Positions 16,995 to 25,687 of a stretch of 64,000 nucleotides of DNA are shown here, piece after piece. Position numbers and translations under genes: made by a program. The notes beneath the pieces are model-generated. The model had not been told where the DNA came from. It did not search any database and worked only from the letters and a program-made list of their open reading frames with translations. Positions within the stretch are counted from its first letter, which is position 1, and each line of letters starts with the position of its first letter. The stretch comes from Candidatus Aegiribacteria sp. (GTDB lineage Bacteria > Fermentibacterota > Fermentibacteria > Fermentibacterales > JCC-6): the NCBI GenBank assembly GCA_030594645.1, contig JAUVEU010000003.1, positions 18,962-82,961 of the forward strand. The letters are read 5' to 3'.

Positions 16995-17842
16995 GCAGCC
17001 TCTGCTGATCTGCACAGGGTGTAATTCCCTGTCAGTATTTGTGAGAAACTTACTGCCTCGCTCTTCATTCTGAAAAGCGCATAGAAGGTTGGGCCGGATC
17101 CTGACAAGCCCCAGTTTTCACAGGAATCTTTCAGAAAACGCGCCAGCTCTTCTATTTCAGGGAAGTGTTTCTCTAGCAGTGGTAGGAAATCATTCCACAG
17201 ATTGTGCGGGAAAATCTTACCCTCATGCCATACTGCTGACGAGGCTGAATAATGCTTAAAAATACCATTGTTTGTCAAGGACTGACGTATTTCGTCCCAT
17301 GCGCTGTATGCCCATGCCGTAGAAACCGTAACGGAAGGATGAAGGAGAACAGCATGGAAAGGGACTGAAGGAACAGGAGTTATCCTTTCTCCTCTTCCTT
17401 CAATCAGCGCGGTGCCGCCATGAAGGAAGAATGGAACATCACTGCCCAGCGCAGAAGCAGCGCCCGAAAGATCCAGAGTCGGTCCTGCAATAAGAGATCG
17501 AAGACCGAGAAGGACAGTTGCGGCATCGCTGCTGCCACCTCCAAGGCCGGCCTCAGAAGGGATTCTTTTTACAAGATCTATTTCTATATCCAGGTTCTCT
17601 TTCGAAAGAGAAAGGAAGTGGGCTGCAGCTTTCCAGGCAAGATTTGAAGAATCGGATGGTATTTGATCATCCTTGCATGTGAGTGAGATGTTACCACTTC
17701 CTGGTTTTGCGCTGATGTGAATTGTGTCATGCAGCGATATTTCCTGGAAAATGCTGCGGATATCGTGAAAACCATCTGATCGTGAACCTAGAATTCTCAA
17801 TCCGAGATTTATTTTAGCGGGTGCGATCAGGGAAATATTCAC
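16973..17842 (-). CDS. ispE: 4-diphosphocytidyl-2-C-methyl-D-erythritol kinase
   Basis: This 289-residue GHMP kinase phosphorylates CDP-ME in the non-mevalonate isoprenoid pathway. It has the catalytic Lys10 in IAPAKINLGL and the ATP-binding glycine loop in PSEAGLGGGSSDAATVLLGL; the late LSGSGPTFYALF motif is also present. The frame runs through the first 22 bases of the downstream tRNA-Gln, so its last residues (about AGASSNG) are tRNA sequence. The upstream neighbour, a UbiA-family gene, overlaps its start by four bases. dxr, another gene of this pathway, is at 48427. Confidence 0.95.
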   Translation of the reverse strand: MNISLIAPAKINLGLRILGSRSDGFHDIRSIFQEISLHDTIHISAKPGSGNISLTCKDDQIPSDSSNLAWKAAAHFLSLSKENLDIEIDLVKRIPSEAGLGGGSSDAATVLLGLRSLIAGPTLDLSGAASALGSDVPFFLHGGTALIEGRGERITPVPSVPFHAVLLHPSVTVSTAWAYSAWDEIRQSLTNNGIFKHYSASSAVWHEGKIFPHNLWNDFLPLLEKHFPEIEELARFLKDSCENWGLSGSGPTFYALFRMKSEAVSFSQILTGNYTLCRSAEAAGASSNG

Positions 17843-18756
17843 GCCTGGATGGATTCAGTGCCCGGGAATAATGTCAGTGCCAGAGCGACCGCAATAACCC
17901 AGAGCAGAATATTAAGCAGCAGGGGCTTGTCAGAGAGAAGGATTCTGTCAGGAGTACCTCCATGGCCTTTTATATGTATAAGATAGAGGTACCTGAAAAC
18001 ACCATATACTACAAATGGGATTGTTACCCACAATTTAGTTGATACCAGCTCCATAGTTCTCTGGCTTACTGAATAGATCGAATATCCAATAATGCTTGCG
18101 GCTGTTGCTATACCCATAAGTTCATCAAGAAGTGAAACACTGTATTCCTCGAGAATCTCCCTGTGTCCGGGTGCATCTTCTCCGAGAGAAACGACTTCGT
18201 ATCGCCGCTTTGCGAATGCAAGAAATATAGCAAGGAAGAAAGTGCAGACTATTAACCAGTGAGATATCGATATATCCGAGTAACCCGCATCCATGGCCAG
18301 AGTGACTCCTGCGAGAGCTCTCAGTACGAATCCGGCTGCTATTATCAACGCATCCAGTATAACGACATGTTTCAATTTGAAGGAGTAAGCCAACTGAATT
18401 ACAAGATATGTGCTGAGAACCAGGGCATATGCCGGTGCGAGAATCCACGATGTGATCAAAATACCTGATGCGAGCAGGAATGCGGCCACTGCCGCAATTG
18501 AAACAGGCAGAGCTCCTGAAGCAATGGGTCTATTCTTCTTTTCAGGATGATACTTATCCCGTTTGCGGTCAGCAATATCATTTGTAAGGTAAACCGAACT
18601 TGAAAGGAGGCAGAAGCCCAGCGCCCCCAGTGCTGTCAAAACGATTGCTCTGGGATCATCCCAGTGATTTCCAAAAAGAATTCCCGCAAAGACAAAGAGA
18701 TTCTTCGTCCATGATCTTATTCGTAAACTTTTTAAAAGAGCTGATAATGTTTTCAT
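17839..18756 (-). CDS. UbiA-family phosphoribosyltransferase (decaprenyl-phosphate phosphoribosyltransferase-like)
   Basis: A 305-residue integral membrane protein with about eight to nine membrane segments. The Asp-rich motif NDIADRKRDKYHPEKKNRPI and the opening RIRSWTKNLFVFAGILFG are those of the DPPR synthase branch of UbiA. Members transfer phosphoribose from PRPP to a polyprenyl phosphate, the first step to decaprenyl-phosphoryl arabinose in mycobacteria. Many Gram-negative genomes carry the family without DprE1/2, and I see neither here. The Met at 18756 fits the conserved start better than one four codons upstream. It overlaps ispE by four bases. Confidence 0.82.
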   Translation of the reverse strand: MKTLSALLKSLRIRSWTKNLFVFAGILFGNHWDDPRAIVLTALGALGFCLLSSSVYLTNDIADRKRDKYHPEKKNRPIASGALPVSIAAVAAFLLASGILITSWILAPAYALVLSTYLVIQLAYSFKLKHVVILDALIIAAGFVLRALAGVTLAMDAGYSDISISHWLIVCTFFLAIFLAFAKRRYEVVSLGEDAPGHREILEEYSVSLLDELMGIATAASIIGYSIYSVSQRTMELVSTKLWVTIPFVVYGVFRYLYLIHIKGHGGTPDRILLSDKPLLLNILLWVIAVALALTLFPGTESIQA

Positions 18757-18936
18757 AACACACAACAATAATTAAGAATACGGTCGAAAAACAGTTTTGT
18801 TCATTCCAAATGCGAATATTATATTGCTCACATCAGCGAGACGGATTTATGTCTCATTCTATTCTTGTTTCGGGTTAACAGAAAAATTAACGGTTTCCTG
18901 TTCAATATCCAGAATTTTCCGCTCGGAAGGAGCGTA

Positions 18937-20997
18937 ATGCGATCAGTCTCAATCATTCTGATATTTGCAGCATTATCAGCTTTTGCAGGAGCTTACACTG
19001 TTGAGGTAAGCGGTAATTCCCAGCATGGCAGAATTGAGACGGTTCTTTCTGACCCGCTGGAAATATCTGTCACTGATTCTTCCGGAGAACCTGTCAGCGG
19101 AGTTCCGGTCGAGTTTGAAATGAAATCCGACCAGGGGACTCTTGCGTATCCTATAATTGGAGATTATCCCTTAATTATTGAAGGTGATTCCGTATCGGGA
19201 AATTTTTCATCTGTCAGAATACTTACAGGGTCAGATGGAATTGCAGCGATCTCACTTAAACTCGGGAACATATCCAGCAATAATACGATTGAGGCAACTG
19301 TTCTGCTTCCGGACGGTTCTGAAGAGGAAATCGATTTTTCTGCTCTTGCTGTTGATCTTAAAAACATAATCTTCCAGATACTGGGAGGACTGGCTATTTT
19401 CCTTCTGGGCATGAAGATGATGTCCGAATCGCTTCAGCGAGTCGCGGGCAATAAAATGCGAGGAATACTCAAGAAGGTTACCAGCAACAGGTTCCTCGGA
19501 CTTATGGCAGGAGCTCTGATAACAGCAGCAATACAGAGTTCAAGCGCTACATCCGTTATTGCGGTGAGCTTTGTCAATTCTGGTCTAATTGTACTTAAAC
19601 AAGCTGTCGGTGTCATAATAGGCGCGAATATCGGTACTACTATTACCGGTCAGCTGATAGCCTTCAAAATTACACATTACGCTTTCCCAATGCTGACCAT
19701 TGGATTCGCAATGTTTGCTTTCTCGAAGAATCGAAGAACACAGTTCTGGGGAAAAGCCCTTACCGGTCTAGCTCTGATTTTCATTGGAATGACCATAATG
19801 AAAGGGGTTCTTGATCCTCTTAAAACCAGTATGGCTGTGAAAGGCTTCTTCATGAGCTTCAGCACGAATCCATTGCTTGCAATTCTTGCGGGAACGTTGG
19901 TAACATCGATTATACAGAGTTCAAGCGCGACAGTTGGATTGACCATGACTCTTGCCGGTGCTGGTCTGATAAATCTCCAGGGAGCTTTTTACCTTGTTCT
20001 GGGAGACAATATAGGCACCACAATCACCGCACAGCTCTCAGCGATAGGAGGTACCAGAGCTGCCCGTCAGACTGCAATGGCACATACTCTTTTCAATGTT
20101 ATAGGTGCGGTATACATGGGATTACTCATTACCAATAACAATGGATTCATTCTCAATTTCGTCCGTTCAACATCCGGTGATTCAATGAGACAGGTAGCCA
20201 ATGCCCACAGTATGTTTAACATATTCAACGCTTTGTTGTTCCTTCCTCTTGTCCCGCTGCTGGCCAGGCTGTGTGAATTCATCATTCCGGACAAGGAAAA
20301 TACAGGTCAGGAAGAAATAGAACTTACACTGGACGAGAATCTTCTTGATTCTCCGTCCCTTGCGATAGATAATCTGGAGCGCGAGGTGGTTAAAATGGCT
20401 AAATACGCAGGGGCAACGATACAGCATGGGATCTCATGTTTCATGACCGGGAGTCCAAATCCGGAAAAAGTAATATCAATGGAGGATACGGTCGATTATA
20501 TGCAGCGAGATCTGACGATCTATGCATCCAAGATATTTCAGCGGGATCTGGATCAGACCCAATCTCTGAAACTGCCTGTTATCATTCATACTATCAACGA
20601 TATCGAGAGGGTATCTGATCATGCTGTCAATATGGTTGAAGCAAGAGACAGAGTGTCGGGTAATCTGCAGGCGAAATCCGGTCCGCTTCCCGATGCTGTC
20701 GATCAGTCTGCTTCGATTGTGATAAGCATGGTGGAGGCAATTGAGGCAGCACTTAGATCTCATGACAGAGTTGCCTCTAAAAAGGTTCTTGTATTTGAAG
20801 AGAAACTGAACAGACTTGAAGAGGATGCAAGAAGTTATTATGCCGACAGCCTTTCAAGCAAGAAAAATGATGGAATGACAGGTCTGGCAATGCTTGATTT
20901 TATAGAGTATTGCGAACGTATTGGAGATCACCTGACCAACATAGCTCAGTCACTGCTGGGCGGGGGCGTCTGGCATGGCACAGATGACATGCATTGA
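18937..20997 (+). CDS. Na+/phosphate cotransporter (NptA/PhoU-like) with N-terminal Ig-like domain
   Basis: A 686-residue protein. A signal peptide (MRSVSIILIFAALSAFAGA) leads to a bacterial Ig-like domain (about residues 20-140; VEVSGNSQHGRIETVLSDPL, then GEPVSGVPVEFEM). The transporter core follows with two inverted copies of the QSSSAT signature (ITAAIQSSSATSVIAVSF and VTSIIQSSSATVGLTM). After about residue 470 comes a PhoU-like helical domain. Family members import phosphate with sodium. I chose the ATG at 18937 because GGAAGGAG precedes it and it starts a signal peptide. The extracytoplasmic Ig domain is found in some members only. Confidence 0.9.
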   Translation: MRSVSIILIFAALSAFAGAYTVEVSGNSQHGRIETVLSDPLEISVTDSSGEPVSGVPVEFEMKSDQGTLAYPIIGDYPLIIEGDSVSGNFSSVRILTGSDGIAAISLKLGNISSNNTIEATVLLPDGSEEEIDFSALAVDLKNIIFQILGGLAIFLLGMKMMSESLQRVAGNKMRGILKKVTSNRFLGLMAGALITAAIQSSSATSVIAVSFVNSGLIVLKQAVGVIIGANIGTTITGQLIAFKITHYAFPMLTIGFAMFAFSKNRRTQFWGKALTGLALIFIGMTIMKGVLDPLKTSMAVKGFFMSFSTNPLLAILAGTLVTSIIQSSSATVGLTMTLAGAGLINLQGAFYLVLGDNIGTTITAQLSAIGGTRAARQTAMAHTLFNVIGAVYMGLLITNNNGFILNFVRSTSGDSMRQVANAHSMFNIFNALLFLPLVPLLARLCEFIIPDKENTGQEEIELTLDENLLDSPSLAIDNLEREVVKMAKYAGATIQHGISCFMTGSPNPEKVISMEDTVDYMQRDLTIYASKIFQRDLDQTQSLKLPVIIHTINDIERVSDHAVNMVEARDRVSGNLQAKSGPLPDAVDQSASIVISMVEAIEAALRSHDRVASKKVLVFEEKLNRLEEDARSYYADSLSSKKNDGMTGLAMLDFIEYCERIGDHLTNIAQSLLGGGVWHGTDDMH

Positions 20998-21057
20998 TAG
21001 TTGTATTTGATTCGATGAGTTGACATTTTGATTCAAGACCAAGAGATTTCTACATAT

Positions 21058-21084
21058 CCGGTCAGGAGTTGACCGGGCTTTTTT
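21058..21084 (+). terminator. Intrinsic terminator after Na/Pi cotransporter
   Basis: CCGGTCA pairs with TGACCGG around a 5-base loop and is followed by GC and six T residues. It lies 61 bases after the cotransporter stop. It is also the upstream boundary of the unusual leader before the next gene. Confidence 0.85.
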
Positions 21085-21097
21085 ACATGGGAGAGGC

Positions 21098-21154
21098 CGA
21101 ACCGCTTGCGGTTCGCTGTTGCTTTCCCGCAAGCACTCATCCTCTTGCGGAAAG
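21098..21154 (+). promoter_or_regulatory. Leader with mutually exclusive hairpins before the GTPase gene
   Basis: Two copies of CTTGCGG (21105-21111 and 21144-21150) flank one CCGCAAG (21127-21133). The middle strand can pair with either copy, but not both. The upstream copy also sits in a perfect hairpin, CGAACCGC-TT-GCGGTTCG (21098-21115). Pairing with the downstream copy (CTTTCCCGCAAG with CTTGCGGAAAG, one bulge) would cover part of the AAAGGA ribosome site at 21151-21156. The layout suggests a translational switch. No known riboswitch class was recognised. Confidence 0.4.
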
Positions 21155-21162
21155 GACGACAG

Positions 21163-22488
21163 ATGAGCAAGATCAGAACCTTGATACTGGGCGCGGCAGG
21201 GCGCGATTTTCATAACTTTAACGTTCTCTACCGGGATAATCCAAACTACGAAATAGTAGCATTTACTGCTACACAGATTCCTGATATTGACGGTAGAAAA
21301 TACCCTGCAGAACTTGCTGGAGAGCTTTATCCGGACGGTATTCCTATCATTGCAGAAGATAACCTTGAAAAGACTATCCATGATAAGAAAATCGAACTCT
21401 GTATCATGTCTTACAGTGATCTTTCCGATAATGCTGTAATGGAACTGGTATCCAGGGTTAATGCAGCCGGAGCTGATTTCACGATGCTCGGAGCTTCTGG
21501 AACAATGATTGAGAGTACGAAACCGGTCATTGCAGTCTGTGCTGTCCGGACAGGTTGCGGCAAAAGCCAGACAACCAGGCGTGTAATCGAGATCCTTCAG
21601 GCGGCAGGAAAGAAAGTTGTTGCTATCAGACACCCCATGCCGTATGGAGATCTTGTAGCTCAGAAGGTCCAGAGATTCGAGACCATAGAGGATCTTTCAA
21701 TAAACAACTGCACAATTGAAGAGATGGAGGAGTACGAACCTCATATTCAGCGCGGTACTGTAGTGTATGCCGGAGTAGACTACGGAGCAATACTGAAAGA
21801 AGCCGAAAAAGAGGCGGATATCATTCTGTGGGATGGAGGAAACAACGATACTTCTTTCTACAAACCTGATCTAACAATCACTGTTGTTGATCCGCACCGA
21901 CCCGGACACGAGATATCCTACTATCCCGGACAGACAAACCTCAGATTGGCCGATGTGGTGGTAATCAATAAGATTGACAGCGCCTATCCTGAGGATGTTG
22001 ACGAGGTAAGAACAAATATCCGGGCTGTGAATCCTGATGCCAGGATTGTTGATGCTGCAAGTCCATTGACCGTAGACAACCCTTCCCTCATTACAGGCGC
22101 AAACGTCCTTGTTGTTGAGGATGGACCTACTCTTACGCATGGTGAGATGGAGTACGGCGCAGGATTCGTGGCAGCTGAGAAATTCGGTGCTGGAGACTAC
22201 GTTGATCCCAGGCCTTTTGCTGTAGGGACCATCATTGATACTTATGAGAAATACTACGCTGACAGAGAAGAAGCGTTTATTCTTCCCGCGATGGGTTACG
22301 GTGAGGACCAGATGAGAGATCTTCAGCAGAGCATAAATGCAGCTGATTGTGATGTTGTTGTAATTGCTACTCCAATTGATCTCACCAGAATAATCAAGAT
22401 AAATAAACCTGTTGTCAGAGTGGGATACGAACTCCAGGAAATCGGAAGACCTGATCTTCCTGAAATTCTGGAGTCATTTTTGAAGTAA
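21163..22488 (+). CDS. Cyclic 2,3-diphosphoglycerate synthetase-like GTPase
   Basis: A 441-residue protein of the family annotated from the archaeal cDPG synthetase. It starts SKIRTLILGAAGRDFHNFN, a Rossmann-like N-terminal part. A P-loop-like VRTGCGKSQTTRR lies near residue 125, with WDGGNND as the metal-binding step and NKID as the guanine-type motif in VVVINKIDSAYPED. Most bacterial members are uncharacterised, so the synthetase activity is inference. I chose the ATG at 21163 because AAAGGA precedes it and the conserved LGAAGRDFHNFN then starts near residue 8. The korDABC operon follows after about 100 bases. Confidence 0.8.
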   Translation: MSKIRTLILGAAGRDFHNFNVLYRDNPNYEIVAFTATQIPDIDGRKYPAELAGELYPDGIPIIAEDNLEKTIHDKKIELCIMSYSDLSDNAVMELVSRVNAAGADFTMLGASGTMIESTKPVIAVCAVRTGCGKSQTTRRVIEILQAAGKKVVAIRHPMPYGDLVAQKVQRFETIEDLSINNCTIEEMEEYEPHIQRGTVVYAGVDYGAILKEAEKEADIILWDGGNNDTSFYKPDLTITVVDPHRPGHEISYYPGQTNLRLADVVVINKIDSAYPEDVDEVRTNIRAVNPDARIVDAASPLTVDNPSLITGANVLVVEDGPTLTHGEMEYGAGFVAAEKFGAGDYVDPRPFAVGTIIDTYEKYYADREEAFILPAMGYGEDQMRDLQQSINAADCDVVVIATPIDLTRIIKINKPVVRVGYELQEIGRPDLPEILESFLK

Positions 22489-22512
22489 CGGGAATCATCA
22501 ATGAGATACTGT

Positions 22513-22544
22513 GCAGAGGGCAGGTTAATTTCCTGCCTTTCTGC
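22513..22544 (+). terminator. Weak terminator hairpin before kor operon
   Basis: GGCAGG and CCTGCC pair around TTAATTT, extended by an outer GCAGA/TCTGC pairing, and followed only by short T tracts. It lies 25 bases after the GTPase stop and may separate that gene from korD. Confidence 0.45.
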
Positions 22545-22591
22545 GTAATTAATTGCTTACCTGTGCAAAACAAAAGGGAGGTACAGGTTCA

Positions 22592-22960
22592 ATGACCAGT
22601 AAATCTTCACCTGAGAAACAAACCTCCACCAGTAAGAAAAATGGTGGGAAGGTGAAGGGGAAAATGGGAACGGCGAAGAAGGATAATATGATAGAATCTT
22701 TTATCCATGTTTTTCCTGACTGGTGCAAAGGCTGTGCGATCTGCGTTGCTTTCTGTCCTGTCGGTGTTCTTGAAATGAAGAACCAGAAGGCAGTTGTCGT
22801 GCACCCTGAGAAGTGTATCAGATGTTATCTCTGTGCAAGGAGATGTCCTGATTTCGCGATTGGAATTGCAGATGAAACCGGGCGAGTGAACGAGAAACAG
22901 AACAATTTAAATAGACTGCCAGAAGTAACGGCCGGCAAGGGAGAGGATGATTCCAGGTGA
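22592..22960 (+). CDS. korD: 2-oxoacid:ferredoxin oxidoreductase delta subunit (2x[4Fe-4S] ferredoxin)
   Basis: A 122-residue ferredoxin subunit. Two CxxCxxCxxxCP clusters are complete (CKGCAICVAFCP and CIRCYLCARRCP), so it should carry two [4Fe-4S] centres that pass electrons from the TPP site. The first 30 residues are Lys/Ser-rich and not conserved. The true start could be the later Met before IESFIHVFPDWC. GGGAGG lies 12 bases before the chosen ATG. The stop overlaps the GTG start of the alpha subunit. Confidence 0.9.
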   Translation: MTSKSSPEKQTSTSKKNGGKVKGKMGTAKKDNMIESFIHVFPDWCKGCAICVAFCPVGVLEMKNQKAVVVHPEKCIRCYLCARRCPDFAIGIADETGRVNEKQNNLNRLPEVTAGKGEDDSR

Positions 22961-24099
22961 TTGTACCTTGGGGAGAAACCAGACTTGTGCAGGGAAATGA
23001 AGCTGTTGCTCTTGGAGCTGTTGCTGCCGGAATAGAGTTTTTTGCCGGATACCCCATTACCCCATCAACCGAGATTGCTGAACTCCTGGCGAAATACATG
23101 CCCCTCCTTGGCACGAAATGGATCCAGATGGAGGATGAAATTGCAAGCATAAGTGCTTTGATTGGCGCAAGACTTGCGGGTGCGAAGTCCATGACTGCTA
23201 CAAGCGGTCCCGGATTCAGCCTCATGCAGGAAGGACTTGGATATGCCTGCATGGCTGAAGTTCCGCTTGTCCTGGTTAACGTTATGAGAGGCGGCCCCTC
23301 AACAGGTCTTCCTACTCAGGCTGCTCAGGGAGACGTTATGCAGGCAAGATGGGGAACTCATGGAGATCATCCTGCTATCGCACTGGCTCCATCAAATGTC
23401 AGAGAGTGTTTTGAGATGACTATCCGGGCGTTCAATCTTTCGGAACGGTTCAGAACACCTGTAATTCTCCTTCCGGATGAGATCATCGGTCATATGAGAG
23501 AGCGAATTACTTTCCCTGCCGAGGGTGATCTTTACGTAGAACCAAAACCAGTCCCGGATGTACCGGTTGAATGGTATGAGCATTATCATGTTACCGCTTC
23601 AAACGTATCCCCGATGGCATGTATCGGAAGCGGTTACAGATTTCATGTAACCGGACTGACCCATGATGTACATGGATTTCCCACCAGGAAAGAAAAGGAA
23701 GTCATCGGAAAAATGAACCGTCTCAAGCACAAGATAACCAGAAGGCTCGATGAGCTTGAAGATGTCCGCATGCATGATGTAGAAGAGAACCCTGTTACGA
23801 TTTTCGCCTACGGTTCCGTTTATCGATCTGCTCTTGCTGCGCAGGCAATGCTCAAAAAGAGAAAGAAGAGAGTTGGTGTTTTTCGTCCTGTTACACTATG
23901 GCCCTTCCCTGATAGAACTGTAAAGGAAGAACTTGACTCAAAAGAAGTCGTTCTGGTTCCGGAGCTGAATCAGGGGCAAATGATTCATGAAGTTGAAAGA
24001 ATGACAAAGGATTCTGTAAGAGTGGTTCCTCTTCACCGTATAGACGGATACGAAATTACTCCCGAAGAAATTGTAAATGCTGTTTTGGAGGTGATGTGA
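22957..24099 (+). CDS. korA: 2-oxoacid:ferredoxin oxidoreductase alpha subunit
   Basis: This 380-residue subunit carries the pyrimidine-binding and transketolase C-terminal-like domains of 2-oxoacid:acceptor oxidoreductases. It shows GNEAVALGAVAAGIEFFAGYPITP at the start, SGPGFSLMQEGLGYACMAEVPLV for cofactor contact, and PVTLWPFPD near the C-terminus. It starts with GTG overlapping the korD stop. Sequence alone fits a KorA (2-oxoglutarate) or VorB (branched-chain) type. The enzyme oxidises a 2-oxoacid with CoA to an acyl-CoA and reduces ferredoxin. Confidence 0.93.
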   Translation: MIVPWGETRLVQGNEAVALGAVAAGIEFFAGYPITPSTEIAELLAKYMPLLGTKWIQMEDEIASISALIGARLAGAKSMTATSGPGFSLMQEGLGYACMAEVPLVLVNVMRGGPSTGLPTQAAQGDVMQARWGTHGDHPAIALAPSNVRECFEMTIRAFNLSERFRTPVILLPDEIIGHMRERITFPAEGDLYVEPKPVPDVPVEWYEHYHVTASNVSPMACIGSGYRFHVTGLTHDVHGFPTRKEKEVIGKMNRLKHKITRRLDELEDVRMHDVEENPVTIFAYGSVYRSALAAQAMLKKRKKRVGVFRPVTLWPFPDRTVKEELDSKEVVLVPELNQGQMIHEVERMTKDSVRVVPLHRIDGYEITPEEIVNAVLEVM

Positions 24100-24941
24100 T
24101 GCCTGTTCCGCTTCCGTATGAGTATAAATATCTCAGATCAAAGAAGAAATTTCCACATGTCTGGTGCCCCGGCTGCGGTATCGGAATCGTCATGGGATCG
24201 ATTATCAGGGCTGTTGACTCTCTTTCATGGGAAAAGGATAACATCGTTATGGTTTCCGGTATTGGATGTACTTCAAGAATGCCGGTCTATGTCGATTTCA
24301 ACACCATTCATACAACTCACGGCAGGGCTCTGGCTTTCGGCACAGGAGTGAAGATGGCTAATCCTTCTCTTAATGTAATGGCTGTGATGGGTGACGGGGA
24401 CAGCCTGGCAATCGGAGGCAACCATATAATCCATGCCGCAAGGAGAAACATTGATATTACTGCCATAGTTGTTAATAATGACAATTACGGAATGACCGGT
24501 GGACAGTTTTCACCCGTCACTCCTGAGGGTGCCAGAACCTCTACAACGCCTTACGGGATGATTGAGCCGGGATTTGATGTGTGTAATCTTATGGAGGGTG
24601 CAGGAGCGTCCTTTGTCGCTCGTGGAACTGTCTACCATATAATGGAACTTGACAAGATTATAACGAGAGCATTTAAGAAGAAAGGGTTCAGTGTAGTTGA
24701 AGTTCTTGCCCCATGTCCGACGAACTTCGGCAGGGCAAACAGATTGGGCGGACCTGTAGAAATGATGAAACTCCTGAAGGAGAATACCATAAACATCAGT
24801 CAGGCGAAGGCAATGAAACCGGAGGATGCTAAAGGAAAAGTCGTTCGAGGAGTTTTCGTCGACAAAGTTTCAATCCCGTATGAAGAGCGATACGAAAAGC
24901 TATGTGAGAAAGCCAGAAATTCGGCGGGAGCTTCTAGATGA
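24099..24941 (+). CDS. korB: 2-oxoacid:ferredoxin oxidoreductase beta subunit (TPP-binding)
   Basis: A 280-residue TPP-binding subunit. The cluster-like CPGCG motif is at about residues 24-28, SGIGCTSRM and THGRALAFGTGVKMANP follow, and the TPP/Mg motif GDGDSLAIGGNH with NNDNYGMTGGQ is intact. I chose the ATG at 24099 (GGAGG six bases before it) over a GTG one codon upstream. Its ATG shares the final base of the korA stop, so the two are translationally coupled. Confidence 0.95.
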   Translation: MPVPLPYEYKYLRSKKKFPHVWCPGCGIGIVMGSIIRAVDSLSWEKDNIVMVSGIGCTSRMPVYVDFNTIHTTHGRALAFGTGVKMANPSLNVMAVMGDGDSLAIGGNHIIHAARRNIDITAIVVNNDNYGMTGGQFSPVTPEGARTSTTPYGMIEPGFDVCNLMEGAGASFVARGTVYHIMELDKIITRAFKKKGFSVVEVLAPCPTNFGRANRLGGPVEMMKLLKENTINISQAKAMKPEDAKGKVVRGVFVDKVSIPYEERYEKLCEKARNSAGASR

Positions 24942-25558
24942 AGAACTACTATGAAATCAGATTATCCGGCGCCGGCGGACAGGGGCTGGCTCTTGCCGGA
25001 AGAGTATTCTCTGAATCGTCCATCAAATCCAATTACAACGTATGTCAGACTCAGAGCTACGGTCCTGAAGCAAGAGGAGGATCAAGCCGTACTGACATCA
25101 TAATATCCAGAAAAGAGATTCTCTTCCCCAATTGCAGAGAGCTTGATATTCTCCTCGCAATGAATCAGGAGAGCGCGGACAAGTTCGCCGGAGAAGTGAA
25201 GGAAGACGGGATTATTCTTGTGGATACAACATTTGTGAACCAGATACCTGAGGGTAAGGTTTATGAATATCCGCTTACCAGGAAAAGTATTGAGGAATAT
25301 GGAACTCCTGTGGCTGCGAATATCATAGCGGTTGGAATGATAGCATCTCTATGCAGATTGTTCAGCCTGGAAATCTGGATTGATTCTCTTCTGAAAACAG
25401 TTCCTGAAAGGTTCATCAAAATGAACCTGAAAGCATTCGAACTGGGACATAAGGAGGGCAGGGAGATACTGCATGTCGAAGAAGGCAGACTCCCAGTCGC
25501 TTATGACAGGAAGCGACCTGTACCTGATTGTCTTAAAGAGAAAAACGGTAATGACTAA
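24938..25558 (+). CDS. korC: 2-oxoacid:ferredoxin oxidoreductase gamma subunit
   Basis: A 206-residue gamma subunit with the hallmark start IRLSGAGGQGLALAGRVFSE and the YGPEARGGSSRTDIIIS segment. It completes the D-A-B-C four-subunit complex and overlaps korB by ATGA. The last 20 or so residues are variable. A cluster of REP-like repeats begins six bases after the stop. Confidence 0.93.
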   Translation: MKNYYEIRLSGAGGQGLALAGRVFSESSIKSNYNVCQTQSYGPEARGGSSRTDIIISRKEILFPNCRELDILLAMNQESADKFAGEVKEDGIILVDTTFVNQIPEGKVYEYPLTRKSIEEYGTPVAANIIAVGMIASLCRLFSLEIWIDSLLKTVPERFIKMNLKAFELGHKEGREILHVEEGRLPVAYDRKRPVPDCLKEKNGND

Positions 25559-25563
25559 CAAAA

Positions 25564-25679
25564 AGGGTCAGGTCTCAAAACTTAGCGTTAAGGGTCGGGT
25601 CTATAAAATTAGCGTTTCCAATGCTGATTTTTTAGCCCTGACCCGATGTGCTAAATGCTAAGTTTTTAGACCTGACCCT
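25564..25679. repeat. REP/BIME-like cluster: four copies of AGGGTCAGGTCT...AAAACTTAGC
   Basis: Two direct copies (25564-25589, 25591-25616) and two inverted copies (25620-25644, 25654-25679) of a roughly 26-bp unit are packed head-to-tail then tail-to-head, so the whole stretch can fold into a large hairpin. The motif differs completely from the REP type around the RAYT at 9.9 kb, and no transposase lies next to it. The 112-bp structure fills the convergent gap between korC and the radical SAM gene. Confidence 0.85.
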
Positions 25680-25687
25680 GGAGCTTA

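Noticed and set aside
21106..21162. A 19-residue N-terminal extension of the cDPG-synthetase-like gene
   Set aside because: It would read through the hairpin leader and lacks a ribosome site; the ATG at 21163 fits the family start.
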